From NCBI GenBank assembly GCA_021810105.1, contig JAJZJM010000002.1, positions 109,491 to 173,490 on the forward strand: DNA of 64,000 bases. The letters run 5' to 3'. This document shows positions 42,984 through 50,446 of this stretch, piece after piece. Within the stretch, counting starts at the first letter, position 1. Each line of letters opens with the position of its first letter. Below the pieces are notes generated by a model. That model searched no databases. It saw nothing but the letters and a program-made list of their open reading frames with translations, and was not told the DNA's origin. Position numbers and translations under genes: made by a program. This DNA comes from Microcaldota archaeon. GTDB taxonomy: Archaea > Micrarchaeota > Micrarchaeia > Micrarchaeales > Micrarchaeaceae.

Positions 42984-45443
42984 CTAACTAACCGAACCGA
43001 AAGAGACCGTTGGCATAACACCTTTTGGAGGGTATTGTCTTCCTCTTGACCAATATATTATTGCAGGGTCATAAGGGCCAGACTCAACCGCATCAAGCGT
43101 AATATAGGTATAAGCACTTGATGCCACCGTAGTAGGACCGATTAGATTATTATAGTTATATATAAACTCAGCGCTTGTACTGCTAATTGCAGCTATTGAG
43201 TAAACCTCCGGATTATTCACTACAGTTGTTGAAGATGATGGGTTACTGCCGCAAGTCTGCGTTGTGATGGATAGCTTACTTGTTCCTGCAACACCCCCTC
43301 TAATCTCAGCTGCGCATGAACACCCTGCATTGGATGTGCAGGCGCTGTATATAAGCCCTGGAAGGCCGCTTGTACTGCTTCCTGATCCTATATTTGCATA
43401 GACATCGTATATTGTGGGGAATGATAGGAGGTTTGATGGAGTAGATTCGTATACGCTAGCCCACGCGTTTCCGTTGCCAGTTATTGTAGTATATGTTGCT
43501 GAGTACGAGATTGAAGCCCCTGCGTTACTCCAGCCCGATGGTAGCGATGACAAACCTCCCCATTCTTGATAATCCATGAAAACTTTAGCCCCATTGTCGT
43601 ATTGGCCGTATGAACTTGATAATTGAGGGGCCTCCCCTGTGGGGCCGCTGCTGGAGAGCACACTGCTTGGCATGAAATTCATGTATATTGTAGTTGGAAC
43701 GCTAGGAGCCAGGCTAGTCGGAAGGTTTACCCATACAAGAGTCTCTAATGCAGATGAAGTTGCGTTTGTTTCAACCCATGCTTGAAGGGCAGTCCCTCCA
43801 GCATTAGGAGCCGTAGTGAACTCAACATTATCCCATGAGGTACCTATATGGGAAGTGTACTTTGACGTTTGCACCCATATCATCTGCTGGAACGCTGGCG
43901 ATGTCGGGGTAGATTGTGAGTTGGTCAGTGTTATCGGAACATAGAATACAGTAGTAGAAACAGAAACTGTTGTTGATGTGGAGGTTGTTGTTGAGGTTGA
44001 GGTAGTTGTTGATGTTGTTGTAGATGTAGTTGTTGACGTTGTTGTTGATGTGGAAGTGGTGGTTGAAGTTGTTGTTGATGTAGTTGTTGAAGTTGTTGTT
44101 GATGTTGTTGTGGATGTAGATGTTGTAGTGGACGTTGAGGTAGTTGTTGAGGTAGTGGTTGTGGAAGTAGATGTTGTGGTTGATGTAGTTGTGGAGGTTG
44201 TTGTGGATGTAGATGTTGTAGTGGACGTTGAGGTAGTTGTTGAGGTAGTGGTTGTGGAAGTAGATGTTGTGGTTGATGTAGTTGTGGAGGTTGTTGTGGA
44301 TGTGGAAGTGGTGGTTGAGGTTGTTGTTGAGGTAGTAGTTGTTGAGGTAGTTGTTGACGTTGTTGTGGAAGTTGTTGTGGACGTGGATGTAGTTGTGGTT
44401 GTTGAAGTTGTTGTAGATGTTGAGGTTGTTGTTGAGGTAGTTGTTGAAGTGGATGATGTTGTAGATGTGGAAGTCGTTGTTGAGGTAGTAGTTGTGGAAG
44501 TAGTTGTAGATGTTGATGATGTTGTAGATGTGGAGGTTGTGGTAGAGGTTGAAGTTGTTGTTGATGTAGTTGTTGAAGTGGACGTGGAAAAAATGCTGGT
44601 TGTTGCAGGCGAAACAAAGTTTATCGAATACAGGTTGCTTATCTCTCCTAGTGAATTGGCAGAAAATGAAGCGGTTGTTGGCTCTGATGCTTTGACCATT
44701 ACCACGGCGGTGCCATTTGCCCCTGTAGTTGAAATTCCGGGACTTATTGTAACATAAGGCGAAGTTGTGGAGAAATTGACTTCTGCTCCTTTCAATGGAT
44801 ATCCTGCAAGCATAACGTTGGCATATAGGTAGGTAGGCTGCGTTATGCTGCTGCTTCTGCCTCCATTGCTTCCATTTAGGGTTATTGTGATGCTTGTGCT
44901 TATTGAAGGCTCTGAAGGGCCTGTAAAAGAGCCTATATATGTTTCGGTCCTTGAGGTCTGGCATGTTGAGGAGCTATAATTTATTGCAAAAGCGCAGTTT
45001 GAAACGTTCAGGAATATCTTGCCAGCCAATATATTGTTTATTTTTACAACTTGAGATATTGAGAGGGTGCATATTATGTCCCCTCCTGGAGAGACAAAAT
45101 ATGGCTTGCATGCTGTTGCTGTTGTATTAACTCCATTTATATTTATGAATGCGCTCGGGTTTTTTATCGGATATACTTGAGAATTAGACAGTAAAAGTAT
45201 GACGTTAGTGGTTTGCGCTGCGGTGTTTGTAGCAACCACTACGTCCCTGCAGTTTATAGGGACAACCATGCTACATGATGCCGGAGCTATCGAAGAGGGC
45301 ACCAATATGAACAGGTAAAGAAACGAAACGAATACTAGTATTAGAAGGAGGGCCCAACCATACGTTGTAAGGAAATCTACTGCGGATTGCAGACTAGTTG
45401 CACTTTTGCCGAGTTGGGGAACCTCTTTAAGCTTTCTGGACAC
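42984..45443 (-). CDS. Large surface protein: pilin-like N-terminus, very long Ser/Thr repeat, DUF2341-like domain
   Basis: An 819-residue protein. Residues 17-50 (TSLQSAVDFLTTYGWALLLI) are a class III/pilin-like signal with TM. A beta-sandwich-like region (about 60-280) contains an invasin-type segment (YPLKGAEVNFSTTSPYVTIS). Residues about 285-495 are almost entirely Ser and Thr, probably a glycosylated stalk. The C-terminal 310 residues start with VFYVPITLTNSQSTPTSPAF and carry a DUF2341-like pattern (ETLVWVNLPTSLAPSVPTTI followed by YMNFMPS). The head may bind a ligand or neighbouring cell. Confidence 0.8.
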   Translation of the reverse strand: MSRKLKEVPQLGKSATSLQSAVDFLTTYGWALLLILVFVSFLYLFILVPSSIAPASCSMVVPINCRDVVVATNTAAQTTNVILLLSNSQVYPIKNPSAFININGVNTTATACKPYFVSPGGDIICTLSISQVVKINNILAGKIFLNVSNCAFAINYSSSTCQTSRTETYIGSFTGPSEPSISTSITITLNGSNGGRSSSITQPTYLYANVMLAGYPLKGAEVNFSTTSPYVTISPGISTTGANGTAVVMVKASEPTTASFSANSLGEISNLYSINFVSPATTSIFSTSTSTTTSTTTSTSTTTSTSTTSSTSTTTSTTTTSTTTSTSTTSSTSTTTSTTTSTSTTTSTTTTTSTSTTTSTTTSTTTSTTTTSTTTSTTTSTSTTTSTTTSTTTSTSTTTTSTTTSTSTTTSTSTTTSTTTSTTTSTSTTTTSTTTSTSTTTSTSTTTSTTTSTTTSTTTSTTTSTSTTTSTTTSTTTSTTTSTSTTTSTSTTVSVSTTVFYVPITLTNSQSTPTSPAFQQMIWVQTSKYTSHIGTSWDNVEFTTAPNAGGTALQAWVETNATSSALETLVWVNLPTSLAPSVPTTIYMNFMPSSVLSSSGPTGEAPQLSSSYGQYDNGAKVFMDYQEWGGLSSLPSGWSNAGASISYSATYTTITGNGNAWASVYESTPSNLLSFPTIYDVYANIGSGSSTSGLPGLIYSACTSNAGCSCAAEIRGGVAGTSKLSITTQTCGSNPSSSTTVVNNPEVYSIAAISSTSAEFIYNYNNLIGPTTVASSAYTYITLDAVESGPYDPAIIYWSRGRQYPPKGVMPTVSFGSVS
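43966..44590. repeat. GTT/GTG-rich low-complexity repeat coding the Ser/Thr stalk
   Basis: About 620 bases built from short GTTGTT/GTGGAT/GAGGTA-type units (on the + strand), coding the Ser/Thr stalk of the minus-strand surface protein. Long open frames in other phases across this stretch are artefacts of the biased composition. Confidence 0.9.
44111..44296. repeat. Perfect 93-base tandem duplication within the Ser/Thr stalk
   Basis: Bases 44111-44203 and 44204-44296 are identical by eye. 93 bases equals 31 codons, so the duplication keeps the frame. Its perfection suggests a recent slippage or unequal recombination event and a variable stalk length between strains. Confidence 0.85.
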
Positions 45444-45505
45444 TGAAATACCTTTTAATAAAACTGCTAAAAAGATATTGGTAGAATAGTATTAAAATAG
45501 GTATT

Positions 45506-46381
45506 ATGATGGGAATCGTATCGGCGTTTATGCGCCTTACCAGAATAGAACACAGCATTATGCTTGTTGTAGCTGTTGCCGCAGCGGAGCTTATAAGCGG
45601 AGGCCTGCCAGGATTGCGAATATTAATCCTGAGCTTTATTACTCCAGTCTTCATAAGCATGGGATCCTTCGCAATAAATGATTACTTTGATGTAGAGGCG
45701 GATAAGCGAAATAAAATACGCAGAAGACCGATAGTATCTGGTGAGATAACAAAAAATGCAGCATTAGCGATATCTTTATGCTGCTTCGCCGTGGGGGTAA
45801 TTGCAAGCGTATTCATCAATGCGTATGCATTATCTATAGCATCGGCATTCGCTTTGCTTGCAATACTTTACAGCTATAGGCTAAAAGACATGGCGCTTGT
45901 TGGAAATGCATACATAGGTCTGTCTATGGCGATACCTTTCCTTTATGGGAACTTTGTTGTTTCGCAGAAATTGTCATATGCAATATTGGCGATATTTTTT
46001 ATAGCGTTCCTAAGCGGCCTTGCCAGGGAGATTCATGGAATGATAAGGGATTATAGGGGGGACTCCGTAGCAAGGAACACCAGAAACCTTGTGCACTACA
46101 TAGGCGCTGAGCGCTCCGCCCAGATAGCTTTTATTCTTTATGCAGAGGCGATATTGATAAGCATATTCGTTTTCTTCTTCGTAAAGCCTTTCGAGTTTAG
46201 CTTTGTATATGCTCTGTTCATAGGAATTGCAGATATAATGCTTGCATATACTGCGATAACATGCATGCTGCACGTCAACAGCAGGATGGTTTATATGAAT
46301 GCGAGAAATATAAGCCTAGCTGCAATGGGAATAGTGCTTTTTGGATACCTGCTTGTGCCGCTTGTTCAGATAGCGCTTTGA
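45506..46381 (+). CDS. UbiA-family prenyltransferase, probable digeranylgeranylglyceryl phosphate synthase
   Basis: A 291-residue protein with 8-9 TM helices. NDYFDVEADKRNKIRRRPIV is the first Asp-rich motif (N-D-x-x-D-x-x-x-D) and IRDYRGDSVARNTRNLVHYI the second. In archaea this subgroup adds the second geranylgeranyl chain to make core membrane lipid. Other UbiA roles (quinones, haem) are possible, but no such pathways are visible nearby. Confidence 0.85.
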   Translation: MMGIVSAFMRLTRIEHSIMLVVAVAAAELISGGLPGLRILILSFITPVFISMGSFAINDYFDVEADKRNKIRRRPIVSGEITKNAALAISLCCFAVGVIASVFINAYALSIASAFALLAILYSYRLKDMALVGNAYIGLSMAIPFLYGNFVVSQKLSYAILAIFFIAFLSGLAREIHGMIRDYRGDSVARNTRNLVHYIGAERSAQIAFILYAEAILISIFVFFFVKPFEFSFVYALFIGIADIMLAYTAITCMLHVNSRMVYMNARNISLAAMGIVLFGYLLVPLVQIAL

Positions 46382-47020
46382 TCAGGCTTCCTGCTTGATT
46401 GTTTTTGTTTCGAGCTTTGCTTCGAATCCATCCATAGTCTCTGTGAATTCCTGGTCGGTCTTTATCACGCCCCTAGCTTTCAGCACCTCTCTTGCCAGCA
46501 GATAATAGATGAGCGCGAGCGATTTCCTTCCCCTGTTGTTTGCTGGAACTACAAAGTCTATGAATTTTGTGGAGTTGTCGGTATCGCTAAGCGCAATTAT
46601 AGGCATGTTTACCTTGCTCGCCTCATTTACAGCCTGTTTTTCATTCCTAGAGTCGCTTATCAGTATGAGCTTCGGCTCTATGAAGTCCTGCCTGTTGGGA
46701 TTGGTAAAGATTCCTGGTGTAACTCTGCCTTTTATGAATTTTGCACCTATAGCCTCTGCAAATTTCTGAGCAGGCACTATCGCATATATCCTTGATGCGG
46801 TAACTATGACGTCCTTTGGACTGATCCTGCCCATCATTTCAGCAGCAATTTTAATTCTAGAGTCTATGGTCTTTATATCAAGCAAGTATAGTCCATCATC
46901 CCTTACTTTATAGACAAACCTCTTCATGCCGGGACTTCTTGTTTTTGTGGCGATGTGTATTCCTGCCTCTAGATAATTGTTCTGCTCGATAAGCAGTTGC
47001 TGCTGTACTTCTTCAACCAT
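46382..47020 (-). CDS. rps2: Ribosomal protein uS2
   Basis: A 212-residue small-subunit protein. EAGIHIATKTRSPGMKRFVY is the S2 N-terminal signature; GRVTPGIFTNPNRQDFIEPK and NNRGRKSLALIYYLLAREVL are conserved blocks of the archaeal/eukaryotic form. Last gene of the rpoD-L18e-L13-S9-rpoN-tRNA-Pro-S2 string. Its start lies 22 bases from the tRNA-Pro gene 3' end. Confidence 0.95.
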   Translation of the reverse strand: MVEEVQQQLLIEQNNYLEAGIHIATKTRSPGMKRFVYKVRDDGLYLLDIKTIDSRIKIAAEMMGRISPKDVIVTASRIYAIVPAQKFAEAIGAKFIKGRVTPGIFTNPNRQDFIEPKLILISDSRNEKQAVNEASKVNMPIIALSDTDNSTKFIDFVVPANNRGRKSLALIYYLLAREVLKARGVIKTDQEFTETMDGFEAKLETKTIKQEA

Positions 47021-47042
47021 TATATCATTCTCTTTTTTTATA

Positions 47043-47130
47043 TGGGGCCGCCGAGATTTTCAGCGTTAGCCTTTGAACTCGGGTCGCTACCACCCCAAGG
47101 TAGAAGCCTACCAAGCTAGCAGACGGCCCC
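47043..47130 (-). tRNA. tRNA-Pro (GGG) with a 15-base T-loop insertion
   Basis: Minus strand: acceptor GGGGCCG (47130-47124) with CGGCCCC (47050-47044), discriminator A, D arm with TAGCTTGGTAGG, anticodon stem CTACC/GGTAG around TTGGGGT (anticodon GGG). The T stem CCGAG/CTCGG (47082-47078 with 47055-47051) is perfect, but the loop is 22 bases (47077-47056) rather than 7. Deleting 15 bases restores TTCAAAT. Inferred to be a short intron in the T loop, like that of tRNA-Leu(CAA). Confidence 0.88.
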
Positions 47131-47179
47131 CGTTAATCTTTTACCTCTTCCCTTTTATTACTTACCTCTTTGGATTTTT

Positions 47180-47380
47180 CTATTTCTTTCCTATCTTTAT
47201 AAATTCATCTATAAGCTCTACATTGCTTATCAGCATTCGCCTGCAGCAGTACCTTTTAATACCCATGCTGTCGAGAACCGCACCCGCATCTTCATGCTCC
47301 TGGTTTACTCTCCTATTGTATTCTTCCCATTTATCTGCTATCACTGCTCCGCAGCTGAAGCATCTCACAGGTATCATCAT
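47180..47380 (-). CDS. rpoN: DNA-directed RNA polymerase subunit N (Rpb10)
   Basis: About 66 residues from ATG 47380. [19 protein letters not shown] and [18 protein letters not shown] supply the C-x2-C...C-C zinc site of Rpb10. An upstream ATG at 47389 would add three residues (MIT); I prefer MMIPVRC, which fits the family N-terminus. Follows S9 in the standard archaeal order. No rpoK gene is found before S2. Confidence 0.94.
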   Translation of the reverse strand: MMIPVRCFSCGAVIADKWEEYNRRVNQEHEDAGAVLDSMGIKRYCCRRMLISNVELIDEFIKIGKK

Positions 47381-47416
47381 GGTTATCACATTTTGGCTTG
47401 CTAATATTGCTAAACA

Positions 47417-47962
47417 TCATCTGTAAGAAGTCTGCTCTTTTGCCCTTGCTTTAGGTCCAAGAGGCTTCTTTGGCTCTACTCTCCTGTAATCATCTACAAG
47501 AAGGCTCCTGTCGTATCTCATGTATTCCTTTCTTATCGTATCTGTATCTGAGAATTCTGATATCCCCTTTGCTATAGTGCTTCTTGCAGCCTGTATCTGG
47601 CCACTTATGCCACCTCCGCGTGTGCTTATCATTATGTCTATCTTATTTGCCATCCCTTTAGTTATGCTTGATAGATTCACAGGCTCTAGCATCATTGCTT
47701 TGTATATCTCATTCTCTATAGCGTTTATGTCCATTCCGTTAAGCCTTATTCTTCCAGAACCTATTTTTATAGACGCTCTGGCAATTGCCTCTTTTCTCTT
47801 GCTCTTGACATTTATTATCTTATCTAGTTTTTTAGACGCCCTTTTCTTTCCTGGCGATTTTGCCCTGCTCTTTGTAATCACACCCGCATCCGTTTTCTGA
47901 GATGCGTCCGGCTGGGCGTTTACATTTTCTGCTTTATCTTTTGAATCTTCCATTATAATCAT
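47417..47962 (-). CDS. rps9: Ribosomal protein uS9 with N-terminal extension
   Basis: A 181-residue protein; the S9 core begins near residue 50 (KRKEAIARASIKIGSGRIRL) and includes GGGISGQIQAARSTIAKGIS and the C-terminal KARAKEQTSYR. The N-terminal 48 residues are an extra Lys/Ala/Asp-rich tail not typical of archaeal S9 (about 130 residues). It overlaps the end of L13 by 4 bases. Confidence 0.94.
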   Translation of the reverse strand: MIIMEDSKDKAENVNAQPDASQKTDAGVITKSRAKSPGKKRASKKLDKIINVKSKRKEAIARASIKIGSGRIRLNGMDINAIENEIYKAMMLEPVNLSSITKGMANKIDIMISTRGGGISGQIQAARSTIAKGISEFSDTDTIRKEYMRYDRSLLVDDYRRVEPKKPLGPKARAKEQTSYR

Positions 47963-48414
47963 CTATTATACCCAAGCAACCCTGAAAGCTCTTTAACAGT
48001 CATGCTGCTGACATACATTGACCTGGGATCTTTAGCTTCCATTTCTATAAGCTTCTTGGATGCAAACTCTTCTGGCATTCCCATATAGACCTTCAGCCTT
48101 TTATATGCTGCCTTTCCTGTAGGCTTCCTGTAGGGAAGCATCCCTCTTACAACTCTCTTAACCAGAAGATCTGGTCTTCTTGGCCAGTAAGGAGAGTGCT
48201 CAGGATTGGCCTTCTCCTTAAGGTTTACCCTTGTCATATATTTTTTAACTATATCATTCCTGTTTCCACTTATTATAGCAGACTCTGCATTTATTATGCA
48301 GACCTCTTTGCCTTGAAGTACGCTCTTGGCTACATGGCTTGCAAGCCTTCCAAGTATCTTTCCCTGAGCATCATAAACGAGCAATTCATTATTTCCCTTT
48401 TTAACTGCTGCCAT
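47959..48414 (-). CDS. rpl13: Ribosomal protein uL13
   Basis: A 151-residue large-subunit protein. YDAQGKILGRLASHVAKSVL and the basic block WPRRPDLLVKRVVRGMLPYR, then YMGMPEEF, are L13 signatures. Sits between L18e and S9, as in most archaea. Confidence 0.95.
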   Translation of the reverse strand: MAAVKKGNNELLVYDAQGKILGRLASHVAKSVLQGKEVCIINAESAIISGNRNDIVKKYMTRVNLKEKANPEHSPYWPRRPDLLVKRVVRGMLPYRKPTGKAAYKRLKVYMGMPEEFASKKLIEMEAKDPRSMYVSSMTVKELSGLLGYNR

Positions 48415-48418
48415 TTTA

Positions 48419-48769
48419 TCATCTTATTATGTTTACTCTTTTCTGTCCTATCATGGATTTCAAATCCACCATACCGCAGCCTGATTTTGCCATCTTCTCG
48501 GCAGCAGCGGCAGAGTAATCTAATGCGGCTATGCTTACCTTATGGTCCATCTGGCCTGTGGAAAGAACTTTGCCAGGCACAACTACCACATCTCCTTCCT
48601 TGGTACTCTTGTTTATCCTGTATATGTTCACAGAAACCCTTTCCCTGGAAGGCACTGATAGCAGTTCTTCAACGCGGCCCCATACCTTCCCGTGCTTCTG
48701 TTCAGCGCTTAGACTGGCTAGAACGTTCATCCATTCTTTTATATCTGTTCTTTCGAAATGCAATTTCAT
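48419..48769 (-). CDS. rpl18e: Ribosomal protein eL18 (L18e)
   Basis: A 116-residue archaeal/eukaryotic large-subunit protein. VSVNIYRINKSTKEGDVVVV, then PGKVLSTGQMDHKVSIAALD, is the L18e core. First protein gene after tRNA-Leu(GAG), whose 3' end is 13 bases upstream, so its message would come from a tRNA-containing transcript. Confidence 0.94.
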   Translation of the reverse strand: MKLHFERTDIKEWMNVLASLSAEQKHGKVWGRVEELLSVPSRERVSVNIYRINKSTKEGDVVVVPGKVLSTGQMDHKVSIAALDYSAAAAEKMAKSGCGMVDLKSMIGQKRVNIIR

Positions 48770-48782
48770 TCAAACACACATT

Positions 48783-48889
48783 TGCGGGGGGAGAGATTTG
48801 AACTCTCGCAGTCACTAAAGACACAGGAGTTCTGCGCGCTTGAAGCGCACCTCAGTCCTGCGCATTTGGCCAAGCTCTGCCACCCCCGC
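48783..48889 (-). tRNA. tRNA-Leu (GAG) with a 20-base anticodon-loop intron, inside a ribosomal operon
   Basis: Minus strand class II tRNA: acceptor GCGGGGG (48889-48883) with CCCCCGC (48790-48784), anticodon stem CAGGA (48860-48856) with TCCTG (48828-48824). The enclosed 27 bases are CTGAG-type loop plus a 20-base intron at about the canonical 37/38 site; anticodon GAG is at 48853-48851. The intron folds into a GC-rich hairpin (TGCGC/GCGCG around TTCAA). The T loop is a normal TTCAAAT. Its 5' end directly abuts the rpoD stop codon. Confidence 0.9.
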
Positions 48890-49462
48890 TCAAAGTTTCT
48901 TGGCTTTAGCTATAAGTGCCTCAGCCTGCTCCTCTATTGCACCTAAAGCCTTATTAATTATTTGCCTGGGTGGCATCTGGCCGAATGACTCAACATAAAA
49001 TTCAAATACTCCATCCGCTTTTTGATCGTAAGTTACTAATCCTGGCTGGAACTTAGCATGCTTGGAACCTATTCCGAGAACCGCTTTGCCGTCTAATCTT
49101 ATCTTTTGCCCTTCAGCAAGTTTTATAACAGGTATGGCGCCATTTGATACCTTTACCTCTTTGTCTGAAGAGGTTATATCCTTGGAATATACTGTCTTAG
49201 GGCCATCGGCATCTAAGGAAAACAGAACTTCATCCTTGGCGCTGTATCCTTTTGCTGGAGTCGATATAGGTATCAATCCGATTCTGTGGGCGATATATTC
49301 ATCGAACATGGAGCTTGAATTTTCATATATTGTTACCGTATCTATAGCGAATGTCGGAATGTTGCCTATTGATTCCCTTCTAAGCGCATTTGCATATGCA
49401 TTAGTTGCATCTTTAAGCGTGAAGCGCAGCACATTTCCATTATCCTCTAAGATCTCTATTTT
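48890..49462 (-). CDS. rpoD: DNA-directed RNA polymerase subunit D (Rpb3)
   Basis: A 190-residue protein from ATG 49462 (MKIEILEDNGNVLRF); a longer upstream reading is not supported by the family. ANALRRESIGNIPTFAIDTV is the alpha-like dimerisation signature and HRIGLIPIS follows. No Fe-S ferredoxin insert is visible. The partner subunit L is at 61577. The TGA stop is immediately followed by the first base of tRNA-Leu(GAG). Confidence 0.94.
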   Translation of the reverse strand, partial: KIEILEDNGNVLRFTLKDATNAYANALRRESIGNIPTFAIDTVTIYENSSSMFDEYIAHRIGLIPISTPAKGYSAKDEVLFSLDADGPKTVYSKDITSSDKEVKVSNGAIPVIKLAEGQKIRLDGKAVLGIGSKHAKFQPGLVTYDQKADGVFEFYVESFGQMPPRQIINKALGAIEEQAEALIAKAKKL

Positions 49463-49499
49463 CATTTGCTCACTGTAAAGATAAATAGTTAATAAAGTT

Positions 49500-50177
49500 A
49501 TGGAAATAAGATTTATAAAGGTAGAGGGAAAACTCACTTTGAATATTAAAGTTAGCCAGCATAGCCGTAAGGTGAAATATTTGACATTTGAGTCCCTTCT
49601 GATTGAAAATTTGACTGAACGCGACTTCAATTCTAAAGCGTATCTCAGGTCTTTCAAAGCAAGGCCTCACATATCAAAAGAGAAGGTGGATTCTGCTGAT
49701 GGGCATGCGTATCTTAGCAGCGGGCAATGGTGGAGCCAGATGAATTATGACGGAATGAATAAGAGGTATGTTTGCGCAGCCTCATTGACATATGAAATTT
49801 TTATAAGCATATATGACGTTAACTCGAGAAGCGCGTTTGCTGCCAGGTCCATAGATTTCTCTAAGTCTTTGGCTGCAGGCATGGATAAATTTATAAAAAA
49901 AATAAAAAGACCAAATCTTGAAGCCAGGATAATAGGACTGCAGAACAAGAGCGGTATTGGACCTTTGCTCGGAATCAGTAGCTGGCTATCGAAAAGGTCT
50001 GTGCCCATATGCGAAATAGATCTTTTCGGGACCTCAGTAAGGCACGTCGCGATAGACCTCCACACAGGAATGAGCTTTAATATTCTCATGGAAGACCGCC
50101 TATACAAGCCAGGCGAGCTTGAAAATAAGATAACTATGGAGCAGTTTGAGAGAGACCTTAAGAAGACAGTTTCTTGA
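49500..50177 (+). CDS. Unknown protein
   Basis: A 225-residue soluble protein with mixed alpha/beta character and no recognisable motif; basic overall (segments KFIKKIKRPNLEARIIGLQN and LSKRSVPICEIDLFGTSVRH). It is divergent from rpoD (37-base gap), and its 3' end overlaps the C-terminal fragment of the interrupted thpR by 20 bases. Possibly a lineage-specific conserved protein. Confidence 0.62.
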   Translation: MEIRFIKVEGKLTLNIKVSQHSRKVKYLTFESLLIENLTERDFNSKAYLRSFKARPHISKEKVDSADGHAYLSSGQWWSQMNYDGMNKRYVCAASLTYEIFISIYDVNSRSAFAARSIDFSKSLAAGMDKFIKKIKRPNLEARIIGLQNKSGIGPLLGISSWLSKRSVPICEIDLFGTSVRHVAIDLHTGMSFNILMEDRLYKPGELENKITMEQFERDLKKTVS

Positions 50178-50373
50178 CGAATACATCCTTGTATTCTGGT
50201 CCTTTTTCGGAAAGAACACTGGATTTCAATTTTATTTCGCTGCATATGAATTTTCCAAAAGACAGGTCCTGCGAATCTGCAGAAAGCACTTTGGCCTGTT
50301 CTGGATTTATGGCTCGGTTCTTTATCCTTCCAATTGTTATGTGCGGTTTGAATTTTTCTTTATAAATGTGAGC
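50158..50373 (-). pseudogene. thpR: thpR, C-terminal fragment (cut by the TnpB element)
   Basis: About 71 residues up to the insertion point. It contains the second H-x-T-x motif of the 2H phosphoesterase family (KFKPHITIGRIKNRAI) and normal C-terminal sequence. Joining base 50373 to 51698 on the minus strand reads SLGMEV followed by AHIYKEKFKPH in one frame, so the two halves were one gene. The local ATG at 50385 lies inside the insertion end and is not the native start. Confidence 0.85.
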
Positions 50374-50380
50374 GGGAAAA

Positions 50381-50400
50381 CCCATGATTTAAATCGTGGG
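50381..50400 (+). repeat. Left-end palindrome of the IS200/IS605-family element
   Basis: A 10-bp self-complementary palindrome with one T-G mismatch, starting 7 bases inside the element's left edge, as expected for the subterminal hairpin recognised by TnpA transposases. Confidence 0.8.
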
Positions 50401-50446
50401 ATGAAAGCGAACCGCAACACATATAAGATTTAATGGTGAAAAGGAT

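Noticed and set aside
44111..44296. Regular repeats resembling a CRISPR array
   Set aside because: Units are directly tandem without unique spacers, lie inside a coding frame and keep 3-base periodicity.
43828..44964. Long ORFs in alternate frames across the GTT/GTG-rich region on both strands
   Set aside because: They exist because the repeat lacks stop codons in all phases; their compositions (almost only His/Asn/Tyr, Gln/Pro/Leu, or Val/Glu/Asp) are not protein-like, and the Ser/Thr frame has a signal and folded domains at both ends.
48196..48801. 201-residue + strand ORF opposite L13/L18e
   Set aside because: Antisense shadow of two certain ribosomal protein genes.
49463..49657. N-terminal extension of rpoD
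   Set aside because: The 65 extra residues are unlike RpoD and run into the divergent gene at 49500; MKIEIL is the natural start.
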